Shown: one piece after another, positions 27,077-35,095 of the stretch
How positions within the stretch are numbered: the first letter of the stretch is position 1
Layout of the letters: the number at the start of each line of letters is the position of its first letter
DNA from: an uncultured Acetatifactor sp.
Lineage (GTDB): Bacteria > Bacillota > Clostridia > Lachnospirales > Lachnospiraceae
Length of the DNA: 64,000 bases
Direction of reading: 5' to 3'
Assembly (NCBI GenBank): GCA_910586835.1
Contig: CAJUJU010000014.1
Location: forward strand, 1 to 64,000
The notes under the pieces: model-generated
Databases searched by the model: none
What the model saw: the letters and a program-made list of their open reading frames with translations, nothing else
What the model was told of the DNA's origin: nothing
Program-made: the position numbers and the translations under genes

Positions 27077-27775
27077 ATGGAGAAGGATGTACGGATTATC
27101 GAGGTGAAGAGGAGTATTTTTGAGGACAATGACAGGGACGCAGCCAGGTTGCGGGAGGAACTGAGGGAGAAAAGGGTCTTTCTTCTGAATCTGATGTCGT
27201 CTCCCGGTTCGGGGAAGACCGCGACCCTGCTGGCCCTGGCCAAGGCATTGAAGGGGCGCGTGCGCATGGGGGTGATGGAGGCGGATATCGACTCGGCTGT
27301 GGATGCGGAAAAGATGCAGGCAGCAGGAGTGAAATGTATCCAGATCCATACAGGCGGCATGTGCCATCTGGACGCGGATATGACCAGGCAGGGGCTGTAT
27401 GAGTTCGGGTTGGACGAGGCCGAGCTGATCGTGCTGGAGAATGTGGGAAACCTGGTATGTCCGGCAGAGTTTGACACGGGAGCGGTGAAGAATATGACGA
27501 TCCTGTCGGTTCCGGAGGGGGACGACAAGCCGTTAAAGTATCCTCTGATGTATGAGAAGTGTGATCTGCTTGTGGTAAACAAGGTGGATGTTCTGCCTTA
27601 CTTTGATTTTGACATGGAAAAGGTGACAGAGTATGCAAGACGCCGGAATCCCCGGATTGAGATCCTTCAGATTTCCGCAAAGACCGGGGAGGGCATTGCC
27701 GGGCTGGCGGACTGGATCGTGGCACAGGTGAGAGAATTTACAGGCGTGGACGGCGAGACGCGCAGAGAGGAGTAA
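27077..27775 (+). CDS. hypB: HypB-like nickel-insertion GTPase
   Basis: The 232-residue G3E GTPase has a P-loop SSPGSGKT at 41-48. It also has the EADIDSAVDAEKM switch region, the metal-site segment GGMCHLDADM, VGNLVCPAEFD, and the guanine-specificity motif NKVDVLP. The N-terminal CXXCGC nickel motif and His-rich tract of some HypB proteins are absent. HypB delivers nickel to [NiFe] hydrogenase with HypA. Here the two genes flank a large Fe-S flavoprotein gene, and no hydrogenase structural gene is in the window. The next gene starts two bases after its stop, so the three form one operon. Confidence 0.93.
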   Translation: MEKDVRIIEVKRSIFEDNDRDAARLREELREKRVFLLNLMSSPGSGKTATLLALAKALKGRVRMGVMEADIDSAVDAEKMQAAGVKCIQIHTGGMCHLDADMTRQGLYEFGLDEAELIVLENVGNLVCPAEFDTGAVKNMTILSVPEGDDKPLKYPLMYEKCDLLVVNKVDVLPYFDFDMEKVTEYARRRNPRIEILQISAKTGEGIAGLADWIVAQVREFTGVDGETRREE

Positions 27776-27777
27776 GT

Positions 27778-30588
27778 ATGGCGTTTGATATGGAGCAGTA
27801 CGACAGATGGCCCGCAAGACATAAGAACGATAAAGAGCCCAGCCAAAAGATTATTGCCCTGGGCAAAAAGATCACGGATGTGGCGGGCCATATGCTGGGC
27901 GGGGTGAAGGCAGAGGATCCGGAGTATTGGGGCCTGGCAGAGATTATCACCGAGGAGATGGCGGAGGTGGGGCTGACCATGAAGAGGAGGACGCCCTATA
28001 CCTTTGCTGAGCTATGCAAACTGAATAAGATCGACAAGGCGGGGGAAGAGAAGTTTCAGAAGCTGCTGGATGAGATGAGCTATATCGGCCTGCTGGAGTA
28101 TGATTACGGTTATCATTATGATCACAACGGACGCACCGGCCAGCCGTCGGAGCGCAGGTATATTCTGCCCATGTTTGTGCCCGGGTCAGCCGAGCTGTTC
28201 AACATGGAGGAGCTTCCCGACGGAAGTAACCCAAGACTGAAGGAGCACCCGGATGTGGCGGCTTTCTTTGAGCGTATGACCTACATACCGCTGGCGGGCA
28301 TCACCCAGATGGTGCCGCCCGGCGGGGCAGGCATCGGCATGCATGTGATTCCGGTGGAGAAGGCCATTTCCATGGAGAACCAGTCGGTGGATCTTGAGCA
28401 TATATCCTACTGGCTGAAAAAATATGAAGGCCATATCATCGCGGGCCGCTGCTCCTGCCGGGCGTCCAGGAAGGTTCTGGGAGAGGGCGTGGCCGATGAC
28501 GACTACGGCTGGTGTATCGGTGTGGGAGATTTTGCGGACTACTGCCGGGAGACGGGAAAGGGGCATGACATTACCCTGGATGAGGCGCTGGCCATTCTGA
28601 AGCGGGCGGAGGAAAACGGCTTTGTTCACCAGATCACCAATATCGACGGTGAAAACAAGATCTTCGGCATCTGCAACTGTAATGTGAATATCTGTAACGG
28701 CCTCCGCACCTCACAGCTGTTCAATACGCCCAATATGTCCCGTTCCGCCTATGTGGCCCATGTGGATAAGGAAAAGTGTGTGGCCTGCGGGCGCTGCGTG
28801 GAATATTGTCCGGCGGGGGCCGTGAAGCTGGGGCAGAAGCTCTGCACGAAGGACGGAAACGAGGTGCGGTATCCGAAGCAGGAACTGCCGGACGAGGTGA
28901 AGTGGGGGAAGGAAAAGTGGGATCCGGACTATCGTGACCACAACCGCGTCAACAGTCATGAGACGGGCACCTCACCCTGTAAGACAGCCTGCCCGGCGCA
29001 TATTGCGGTACAGGGGTATCTGAAGAAGGCATCCCAGGGAAAATACAGGGAGGCTCTGGCGCTGATTAAGAAGCAGAATCCCTTTCCGGCGGTCTGCGGG
29101 CGCATCTGCAACAGGCGCTGCGAGGAGGCCTGTACCAGAGGAACCATCGACCAGGCGGTGGCCATCGATGCGGTGAAAAAATTTATTGCGGAACAGGATC
29201 TGAAGGCGGAGACAAGGTATATTCCGCCGGTGGTGATCCCGGCAAGCATTCATATGGACCATTTCCCGGAGAAAATCGCAGTCATTGGAGGCGGCCCGGC
29301 GGGGTTAAGCGCGGCTTTTTACCTGGCGGAAAAGGGATACCGTCCCACTGTGTTTGAGAAAGACGAGAAGCCAGGCGGCATGCTGCAATACGGAATTCCG
29401 TCCTATAAACTGGAGAAGAATGTGATTCAGGCCGAGATCGACATCATGCGGGAGATGGGAGTGGAGATCAGAACCGGGGTTCAGGTTGGCAGGGACATTT
29501 CCCTGAAGGAGCTTCGCGCACAGGGCTACCTTGCCTTCTACATTGCCATTGGCTGCGGCGCGGGACGCCGTCCCGGGGTGGACGGAGACGAGGCGGAAGG
29601 GACAATGACGGCCATCGAATACCTGCACGGCGCCAATACGGGGGAGGAGTCCTTCCCGGGCAGAGTCGTGGTGGTGGGAGGCGGCAATGTGGCCATAGAC
29701 GCCGCAAGGGTCAGCGCCAGAAGCGGCGCTTCGGAGGTGACTCTTTTCAGCCTGGAGCAGGAGAAGGAGATGCCTGCGTCTGCGGAGGAGGTTCGCGAGG
29801 CGGTGGAGGATGGCGTTTTCGTCCGAAACGGATGGGGGCCTGAGCAGGTTCTGACAAGGGACGGAAAGGTGACGGGAATCCGATTGAAAAAGTGTCTTTC
29901 TGTTCTGGATGAAACAGGGAAATTTGCTCCGGTATATGACGAAAAGGAAACTGTAACTTTGGAATGTGACCGGGTAATCTTTGCCATCGGTCAGAAGACG
30001 GTCTGGGGAAGCCTGCTGGAAGGAGAAGGGGTGGAGTTCAACGGACCTGCCGTGGCGGCGGATCCCCTTACCTTCCAGACCGGCCAGCCGGATATCTTTG
30101 TGGGAGGAGACGTGTACACAGGGCCGGGGTTTGCCATCGACGCCATTGCGGCGGGGCACTGCGCGGCGGAGTCCCTGCACCGCTATGTACAGAACGGTCA
30201 CATGACCATCGGGCGCAACCGTTGGGAATTCAACGAGTTGGATAAGAATAACATCCGGGTGGAAAGCTATGATAATTCTTCCCGGCAGATGGAGGGAACC
30301 GACGCTTCCGTTCCCGGGAAGTCCTTCCGGGACGCGCATCTTACGCTGACGGAGGAGCAGGTGAAGAAGGAGACTGCCCGGTGTCTGGGCTGCGGCGCTA
30401 CCATTGTGGATGAAAACAAGTGTATTGGCTGCGGTATCTGTACGACCAAGTGCGAGTTTGATGCCATCACGCTGCACCGGGATCATCCGGAGTGTACCAA
30501 CATGGTGAAGGCGGAGGACAAATTCAAGGAGATCATTCCCTATCAGCTGAAGCGTGCCGTGAAGATCGTGAAGCATAAGAAGAACTGA
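27778..30588 (+). CDS. Fe-S/FAD oxidoreductase with GltD-like core and extra N-terminal domain
   Basis: The product has 936 residues. Residues 1 to about 320 are a distinct domain with cysteine groups GRCSCRASRK and CNCNVNICNG. A 4Fe-4S site CVACGRCVEYCP follows near 335. The GltD-type N-terminal Fe-S segment has CKTACPAHIAVQGYL and CGRICNRRCEEAC. An FAD site IAVIGGGPAGLSAAFYLAEK and an NAD(P) site VVVVGGGNVAIDAARVSARS come next. The C-terminus has two more cysteine clusters, CLGCG and CIGCGICTTKCEFDA. The core is like glutamate synthase small subunit and NADH-dependent Fd:NADP oxidoreductases, which pass electrons between NAD(P)H, flavin and clusters. Its position between hypB and hypA suggests a link to a nickel enzyme, but the substrate is unknown. 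Confidence 0.88.
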   Translation: MAFDMEQYDRWPARHKNDKEPSQKIIALGKKITDVAGHMLGGVKAEDPEYWGLAEIITEEMAEVGLTMKRRTPYTFAELCKLNKIDKAGEEKFQKLLDEMSYIGLLEYDYGYHYDHNGRTGQPSERRYILPMFVPGSAELFNMEELPDGSNPRLKEHPDVAAFFERMTYIPLAGITQMVPPGGAGIGMHVIPVEKAISMENQSVDLEHISYWLKKYEGHIIAGRCSCRASRKVLGEGVADDDYGWCIGVGDFADYCRETGKGHDITLDEALAILKRAEENGFVHQITNIDGENKIFGICNCNVNICNGLRTSQLFNTPNMSRSAYVAHVDKEKCVACGRCVEYCPAGAVKLGQKLCTKDGNEVRYPKQELPDEVKWGKEKWDPDYRDHNRVNSHETGTSPCKTACPAHIAVQGYLKKASQGKYREALALIKKQNPFPAVCGRICNRRCEEACTRGTIDQAVAIDAVKKFIAEQDLKAETRYIPPVVIPASIHMDHFPEKIAVIGGGPAGLSAAFYLAEKGYRPTVFEKDEKPGGMLQYGIPSYKLEKNVIQAEIDIMREMGVEIRTGVQVGRDISLKELRAQGYLAFYIAIGCGAGRRPGVDGDEAEGTMTAIEYLHGANTGEESFPGRVVVVGGGNVAIDAARVSARSGASEVTLFSLEQEKEMPASAEEVREAVEDGVFVRNGWGPEQVLTRDGKVTGIRLKKCLSVLDETGKFAPVYDEKETVTLECDRVIFAIGQKTVWGSLLEGEGVEFNGPAVAADPLTFQTGQPDIFVGGDVYTGPGFAIDAIAAGHCAAESLHRYVQNGHMTIGRNRWEFNELDKNNIRVESYDNSSRQMEGTDASVPGKSFRDAHLTLTEEQVKKETARCLGCGATIVDENKCIGCGICTTKCEFDAITLHRDHPECTNMVKAEDKFKEIIPYQLKRAVKIVKHKKN

Positions 30589-30606
30589 AAAAGGTGGGAA
30601 TGGGAC

Positions 30607-30951
30607 ATGCATGAGCTGGGCGTGGTATTTTATGTGGTTCGTGACGTTAAGCAGGTGGCGGAGGAAAACGCCGTGGAGAAGGTATCCGCGGTAAAGCTGC
30701 AGATCGGTGAGGTATCGGGAATCGTTCATGAGTACCTGACGGATTGCTGGAACTGGGCGCGGAAAAAGGAGCCTGTCATGGAGGAGGCGGAGCTGAAGAT
30801 CGAGCAGATTGACGCGGTCTCCTTCTGTGAGGACTGCCAGGGGGAATATCCCACGGTGCAGTATGCGAAGGTATGCCCGCACTGCGGCAGTGAGCGAACT
30901 TATCTGAAGAGAGGAAATGAGTTTCTGATCAAGGAGATCGAGGTGCTTTAG
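30607..30951 (+). CDS. hypA: HypA-like nickel metallochaperone
   Basis: This small protein has 114 residues. It begins MHELGVV, giving the conserved nickel ligand His2 and neighbouring Glu3. Residues about 75-97 hold the structural zinc site CEDC...CPHC. HypA brings nickel to HypB for insertion into hydrogenase, and in some bacteria urease. It starts 18 bases after the oxidoreductase gene and is the last gene of that operon. The next transcript begins with a separate promoter before tRNA-Glu. Confidence 0.93.
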   Translation: MHELGVVFYVVRDVKQVAEENAVEKVSAVKLQIGEVSGIVHEYLTDCWNWARKKEPVMEEAELKIEQIDAVSFCEDCQGEYPTVQYAKVCPHCGSERTYLKRGNEFLIKEIEVL

Positions 30952-30990
30952 CCGTGAAAACGGGAGAAGGAAAAACTTTAAAAATTCCTC

Positions 30991-31019
30991 TTGCCAAATC
31001 CGGGGAAATATGATATCAT
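30991..31019 (+). promoter_or_regulatory. Predicted promoter of the tRNA-Glu/tRNA-Cys transcript
   Basis: TTGCCA (30991-30996) and TATCAT (31014-31019) are spaced by 17 bases. The position suits a transcript starting near 31026 that carries the two tRNAs. Its early part overlaps a large inverted repeat. Confidence 0.5.
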
Positions 31020-31079
31020 GACATACGTTGAAGTCGCCAAAATGCACAGATGCAAGGTGAGGCGCTTCAGCGTATGTCC
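31020..31079 (+). repeat. Large inverted repeat upstream of tRNA-Glu
   Basis: GACATACGTTGAAGTCGCC (31020-31038) pairs with GGCGCTTCAGCGTATGTC (31061-31078), with one wobble and one bulged base. That gives about 18 base pairs with a 22-base loop holding a further short TGCA repeat. No T run follows, so it is not a terminator. It may be a structured leader of the tRNA transcript or a DNA-level site. Confidence 0.6.
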
Positions 31080-31103
31080 CAGAAAAGCCGGAAGGGCAGA
31101 CAA

Positions 31104-31175
31104 GGCTCCATGGTCAAGCGGTTAAGACATCGCCCTTTCACGGCGGTAACACGGGTTCGATTCCCGTTGGAGTCA
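31104..31175 (+). tRNA. tRNA-Glu (anticodon TTC)
   Basis: The cloverleaf has acceptor GGCTCCA against TGGAGTC and a D-arm GTC...GAC. The anticodon arm CGCCC TTTCACG GCG carries TTC. The T-arm ACGGG TTCGATT CCCGT completes the fold. CCA is not encoded. tRNA-Cys follows 38 bases later in the same transcript. Confidence 0.95.
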
Positions 31176-31213
31176 TTTTTGCATCGAGGGATGCATAGAT
31201 TGAAATATGGTAT

Positions 31214-31284
31214 GGTGCGATAGCCAAGTGGTAAGGCCCCGGTCTGCAACACCGTTATCGCCGGTTCAAATCCGGCTCGCACCT
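31214..31284 (+). tRNA. tRNA-Cys (anticodon GCA)
   Basis: Acceptor GGTGCGA pairs with TCGCACC. The D-arm is GCC...GGC, the anticodon loop CTGCAAC contains GCA, and the T-arm GCCGG TTCAAAT CCGGC is complete. The discriminator base is T. A terminator follows within four bases. Confidence 0.95.
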
Positions 31285-31287
31285 CTC

Positions 31288-31313
31288 AAAAGCCCCGAGA
31301 ATCGGGGCTTTTT
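31288..31313 (+). terminator. Rho-independent terminator of the tRNA transcript
   Basis: AAAGCCCCGA and TCGGGGCTTT form a ten-base stem around a three-base loop, with T residues following. Confidence 0.85.
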
Positions 31314-31465
31314 ACTATTCGCATTTCCGTGTACCCGGCACTTTTGTGCAGGAGGTTTCTCTGGTCGGGAGCAGACAGCCTCACTGATATCTCGGGGATA
31401 TGGAAGGGAAAAGGACACAAGATTACGGGCGGAGGCGGAATACAGAATTGAAAGAGGGTGAGAAT

Positions 31466-31681
31466 ATGTTTGGCAGGAAAGTGCAAAAAGAAACCTATGA
31501 CAGGGATGAACTTAGACCTGTGATCCGAAGCAGCATCTGCACCGGAGAAAAGGTTGCGGGTTTTAAAGAGCTCCGCACCGGAAAGTTTACGGAGATAATG
31601 CTGATTCGGAATGAAGAGGACAGGAAGCTGTTTCTTGAAAGATATGACATTTCACCGTCAGAGCTGAAGACGGAGTGGTAG
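31466..31681 (+). CDS. Small conserved protein of unknown function
   Basis: Seventy-one residues follow GAGGGTGAGAAT and ATG 31466. The sequence is charged with no membrane segment: ELRPVIRSSICTGEKVAGFKEL, then a predicted strand EIMLIRNEEDRKLFLERY. Short proteins of this look occur as hypothetical genes in Lachnospiraceae, and I cannot give a function. A bidirectional hairpin separates it from the convergent alarmone synthetase gene. Confidence 0.65.
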   Translation: MFGRKVQKETYDRDELRPVIRSSICTGEKVAGFKELRTGKFTEIMLIRNEEDRKLFLERYDISPSELKTEW

Positions 31682-31698
31682 ACTCCAAAAGCATGAAA

Positions 31699-31729
31699 AG
31701 GGTTGACGAATTTCGTCAACCCTCTTTTT
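31699..31729. terminator. Bidirectional terminator between convergent genes
   Basis: AGGGTTGACGAA and TTTCGTCAACCCT make a near-perfect stem with T residues on the plus side (CTTTTTC) and A residues before it (AAAAG), so it can stop transcription from both sides. It overlaps the last codons of the minus-strand synthetase gene. Confidence 0.8.
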
Positions 31730-32408
31730 CTATGGTGTCCTTGATATTTTGCATTTTTGTGTCCAGGAGGGCACTCAACTCTGCGCATTCGCTCAGCTCT
31801 GCCTCTATTCCGGCCAGGATTTCAGGGGAGAGATCCTTTTTATAGCGAAGCTGGTGCTCCAGGTTGGCCCAGAACTCCATGGCGATGGTGCGCAGCTGCA
31901 CTTCTACCTTCATAAGTCTTTTTTCATCCTGGAGGAAAATAGGTACTTCAACGATCAGATGAAGGCTGCGGTAGCCGTTTTTCTTGGGATGCCGAATGTA
32001 GTCCTTTTTTTCGATCAGGGTGATGTCATCCTGCTGCAGGAGACAGTCTGCCAGCATATAAATGTCGTCAGCGAAGGAGCAGACCACCCGGACGCCGGCG
32101 ATGTCAAAAAGGTTTTCCTCTATGGCCGACAGGGTAAAGGGCAGATTTTTCCGAATCAGCTTGTCCCGGATACTCTCTGGGGATTTCAGCCTGTTCTGAA
32201 TGGTGTCAATGGGATTCCGGTCGTGATGCATGGAAAACCGTTCGTTCAGAACACGGAATTTTGTCTCTATTTCCATAATGGCGCAGCGGTAGCAGGACAT
32301 CAGATCTCTGGAAGAAGCAAAAAAACGCTGAAAGGCCTGAATGGATTCGTTGTCAAAAGCATTTTTCAGCTTATCCTGTAGTATTTGTGCAGATTCGTGA
32401 TCATCCAT
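31716..32408 (-). CDS. Small alarmone synthetase (RelA/SpoT domain, (p)ppGpp synthesis)
   Basis: The 230-residue protein is a stand-alone RelA/SpoT synthetase domain, the size of RelQ/RelP types. Motifs include IRDKLIRKNLP, the metal-binding DIAGVRVVCSF, HPKKNGYRSLHLIVEVP, and VEVQLRTIAMEFWANLEHQLRYK with the catalytic Glu and Gln. No hydrolase, TGS or ACT domain is present. It makes pppGpp/ppGpp from ATP and GTP or GDP, probably under cell-envelope or nutrient stress. ATG 32408 is preferred over an upstream start because AAAGGAG precedes it. Confidence 0.92.
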   Translation of the reverse strand: MDDHESAQILQDKLKNAFDNESIQAFQRFFASSRDLMSCYRCAIMEIETKFRVLNERFSMHHDRNPIDTIQNRLKSPESIRDKLIRKNLPFTLSAIEENLFDIAGVRVVCSFADDIYMLADCLLQQDDITLIEKKDYIRHPKKNGYRSLHLIVEVPIFLQDEKRLMKVEVQLRTIAMEFWANLEHQLRYKKDLSPEILAGIEAELSECAELSALLDTKMQNIKDTIEKEG

Positions 32409-32530
32409 GGTAATTTTTCTCCTTTTGTCAGTTCTGCCGCAGTCTGATTTTAACATGAATCCGTATTCCGCGCAAGGAGCAAGCGTTGGCCTGTGAGTCA
32501 GTGAAGAGGAGCTTCAAAGCTGAGGGGATA

Positions 32531-34078
32531 TTATCTCTTTTCCAGCAGTACTTCACAGCAGAAGCCGGGAGTGGGTGGTTCAATGGCGCCGGTCTTCTGT
32601 GCATGAGCCAGGAGAACGATGCAGAGATCAAGATAGAGATTCCGGGACATGCGATCCGCATCCTCCTGAAGATGCTTTGGAAACAGTTTTTTATAGCCGG
32701 CAATAAACTGTTCGGTGAGTCGGGCATACTCGTCTGTCAGCGGAGACAGATATTTTTCCACCAGGGCCTCAAAGGCATTTTTCTGTTCGCAGGTAAAGGC
32801 GGGAACCGTCACAAAGAGGCTTCCGTCCTCCCGGCGGAGAATATAGGCGGCCTGGATTGCCCGGGCGGCAGAATCCGTGTCATCGGAGGAACCGGTTCTA
32901 AGAATATCAGCACATGTGTCGATGTATTTGCCGTACATGATATCCCGGAAGGAGGTGCCGTCGATTCCGTGGTATACGGTGTGTGTGTAGCGGCTTCTGC
33001 CGTCTGCGTTCCCGCAGGAGTTGACGTTGAGACGGCATCTGCTGTGCGCGCCGGTTTCCATGCTGCCTATATAACGCCAGCGCATGCCGTTATAGTTCTC
33101 CGGGATGGGGGGCAGGGGAAGCCGGCAATAGTGATGCAGCAGATATTCAAAGGCCATGCTGCTGTAGAGATAAAACAGATCGCTGTCCTTTTTTTCTGCC
33201 TTATAGAAGCCCAGGCTCCCGGCCTCTGCGGCGAGGAGCTTCAGTGCCTCGAGAATTTTGTCCTGAATGGGCAGGAGTGCTTTTACAGCGTTTTCCTCAC
33301 AGTAGATTCCGTATTTGTCGGACCAGATGATGAAGTTGGTCTGATATTTTCCCCTTACCGCTTCCAGGACTGCATTGCGTTTTACCAGGTTATCCACGCG
33401 CTCCTCCACATAGTAGGCGGGGACGCCGCAGAGCTTTGCAAGGTCTTCCGCGGATTTTGGATTCTCATAGCAGTAATACAGGATATTCTGGGACAGGGCG
33501 TCATTGATGAACGTTGTAGGGAAGGGGATTCTGACGCCGTCAAAGTCACCGCTTCCGTATAGATCAAGGTGCAGCTTAACAGGTCTCAATGCGTTTTCGT
33601 TCATTTTGATACACTCCTTTTTCAATTTCCGCCTGGCCTCGGATAAACGCCAGGTGACGGTCCCCTCGGGGATCCCAAGCCGGGCGGCGATGATTTTGGT
33701 GGATAAGTTGTCGTAGTAGAAGAGAATGATGATGTCCCGGTACATGGCGGACAGTCTGGAAATTTTGATGCGAAGGAGGTCGTAAAGCTCTTCCGTTTCC
33801 TCCTCAGCATTTTCCTCTGCGGGAAGGTCTTCCGGTATATCGTAGGTGTACATCGCGCGCTGTTGTCCCTGTCTGCGCCGGAAGGTTTTTGTCACATTGC
33901 CCGCAAGGCCCCAGAGCCAGGGCTCAAAGGAGTTTTCCTCCCGCAGTCCGGGAAGCCCTTTTACCGCCTGAAAGAGAATTTCCTGAGATAGTTCGGCCGC
34001 TTCTTCCTCGGAAAAGGTTCTCTTTACAGCGTAGGCATAGACCTTGTCGATGTATTGTTCAAGCCTTGTGACGTCCAT
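32531..34078 (-). CDS. ECF-type sigma factor with long C-terminal extension
   Basis: The 515-residue protein starts with a complete sigma-70 family core of about 155 residues. Region 2 is LSQEILFQAVKGLPGLREENSF...EPWLWGLAGN. Region 4 is MYRDIIILFYYDNLS, then IAARLGIPEGTVTWRLSEARRKLKK. A wHTH-like segment follows at about 190-250 (ENPKSAEDLAKLCGVPAYYV, then ERVDNLVKRNAVLEAVRGKY). The remaining 260 residues are helical and unrecognised. Ordinary ECF factors have under 200 residues, so the extension may sense a ligand or replace an anti-sigma factor. ATG 34078 sits seven bases from GGGGAG; a second ATG six bases earlier is too close. No anti-sigma gene adjoins it. Confidence 0.88.
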   Translation of the reverse strand: MDVTRLEQYIDKVYAYAVKRTFSEEEAAELSQEILFQAVKGLPGLREENSFEPWLWGLAGNVTKTFRRRQGQQRAMYTYDIPEDLPAEENAEEETEELYDLLRIKISRLSAMYRDIIILFYYDNLSTKIIAARLGIPEGTVTWRLSEARRKLKKECIKMNENALRPVKLHLDLYGSGDFDGVRIPFPTTFINDALSQNILYYCYENPKSAEDLAKLCGVPAYYVEERVDNLVKRNAVLEAVRGKYQTNFIIWSDKYGIYCEENAVKALLPIQDKILEALKLLAAEAGSLGFYKAEKKDSDLFYLYSSMAFEYLLHHYCRLPLPPIPENYNGMRWRYIGSMETGAHSRCRLNVNSCGNADGRSRYTHTVYHGIDGTSFRDIMYGKYIDTCADILRTGSSDDTDSAARAIQAAYILRREDGSLFVTVPAFTCEQKNAFEALVEKYLSPLTDEYARLTEQFIAGYKKLFPKHLQEDADRMSRNLYLDLCIVLLAHAQKTGAIEPPTPGFCCEVLLEKR

Positions 34079-34206
34079 TTTCATACTCCCCGCCTGCTGG
34101 ATACACAGGCAAAACCGCTTTCTGCATTTTAACAGGACGGTTTCATTTTCTTCTTACACCTGTAAAGTGCGTCAAAACAGAATTTCATTGGGTATTTTTT
34201 AAATTT

Positions 34207-34935
34207 TTACAATTGAGAGAATACTTCACCGATGGGAGCCTGGATGAGAAGATCTGCATGAGCGTCCCTTGGGGTGGGGGCCTTGTTGATTACGACAAGC
34301 TGATCGCCCTTAAAGTAGTCGATGAGTCCGGCAGCCGGGTAGACGGCCAGGGAGGTGCCGCCGATTATGAGAACATCCGCCTCGTGGATATACCTGACCG
34401 CGGCATTTATGGTCTTCTGGTCAAGGCCTTCTTCATACAATACAACATCCGGTTTTACCGGGCCGCCGCACTTTTGGCATTTTGGAACGCCCTCGGTTTC
34501 CAGAATATAGGAAACATCATGAAACTGTCCGCAGGACTCGCAGTAGTTGCGCAGGACGGAGCCATGAAGCTCCAGAACCGTCTTGCTGCCCGCCGCCTGG
34601 TGCAGGCCGTCGATGTTCTGGGTGATGACGGCGCGGAGTTTTCCCGCCTGTTCCAGCTCGGCCAGCTTTTTGTGCGCGGCATTGGGTTTTGCATCTGTAA
34701 AAAGCATTTTGTTACGGTAAAACCGATAAAATTCTCCGGTGTTTCTGCGGTAGAAGGTATGACTCAGGATGGTTTCGGGGGGATAATCATATTGTTGATG
34801 ATACAGACCGTCCACACTCCTGAAATCCGGGATGCCGCTCTCGGTGGAGACGCCTGCGCCGCCGAAAAAAACAATGTTGTCATACCGCTGCACAATCTCG
34901 CGTAAAGTGTTGATAGCTTCCGAATAGTTTCCCAT
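34207..34935 (-). CDS. cobB: Sir2-family NAD-dependent protein deacylase (sirtuin)
   Basis: The 242-residue protein shows the sirtuin signature: FFGGAGVSTESGIPDFRS for NAD binding, TQNIDGLHQAAG, and the catalytic His in ELHGSVL. A zinc ribbon CESCGQFH...CQKCGGPVKPDVVLYEE follows, then IIGGTSLAVYPAA. Sirtuins of this class remove acetyl or longer acyl groups from lysine and form nicotinamide and O-acyl-ADP-ribose. Length and motifs are normal. CAAGGAGGCGTAACC precedes the ATG. The gene is divergent from the YdcF-like gene. Confidence 0.95.
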   Translation of the reverse strand: MGNYSEAINTLREIVQRYDNIVFFGGAGVSTESGIPDFRSVDGLYHQQYDYPPETILSHTFYRRNTGEFYRFYRNKMLFTDAKPNAAHKKLAELEQAGKLRAVITQNIDGLHQAAGSKTVLELHGSVLRNYCESCGQFHDVSYILETEGVPKCQKCGGPVKPDVVLYEEGLDQKTINAAVRYIHEADVLIIGGTSLAVYPAAGLIDYFKGDQLVVINKAPTPRDAHADLLIQAPIGEVFSQL

Positions 34936-35049
34936 GGTTACGCCTCCTTGATTTGTTTCGATTTGACTTTTAATAAGAATATTTTACCAGAAACCCGCAA
35001 AATAAAAAGAAAAATCAGAAAATCTTAAGAAAACAGGACGTCTCGCCTA

Positions 35050-35079
35050 TTGAGAACCCGTCCCTTTTGGTGATATAAT
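35050..35079 (+). promoter_or_regulatory. Predicted promoter of the YdcF-like gene
   Basis: TTGAGA (35050-35055) and TATAAT (35074-35079) are separated by 18 bases, shortly before the start at 35096. Confidence 0.6.
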
Positions 35080-35095
35080 AGTCCCGGAGACATGG

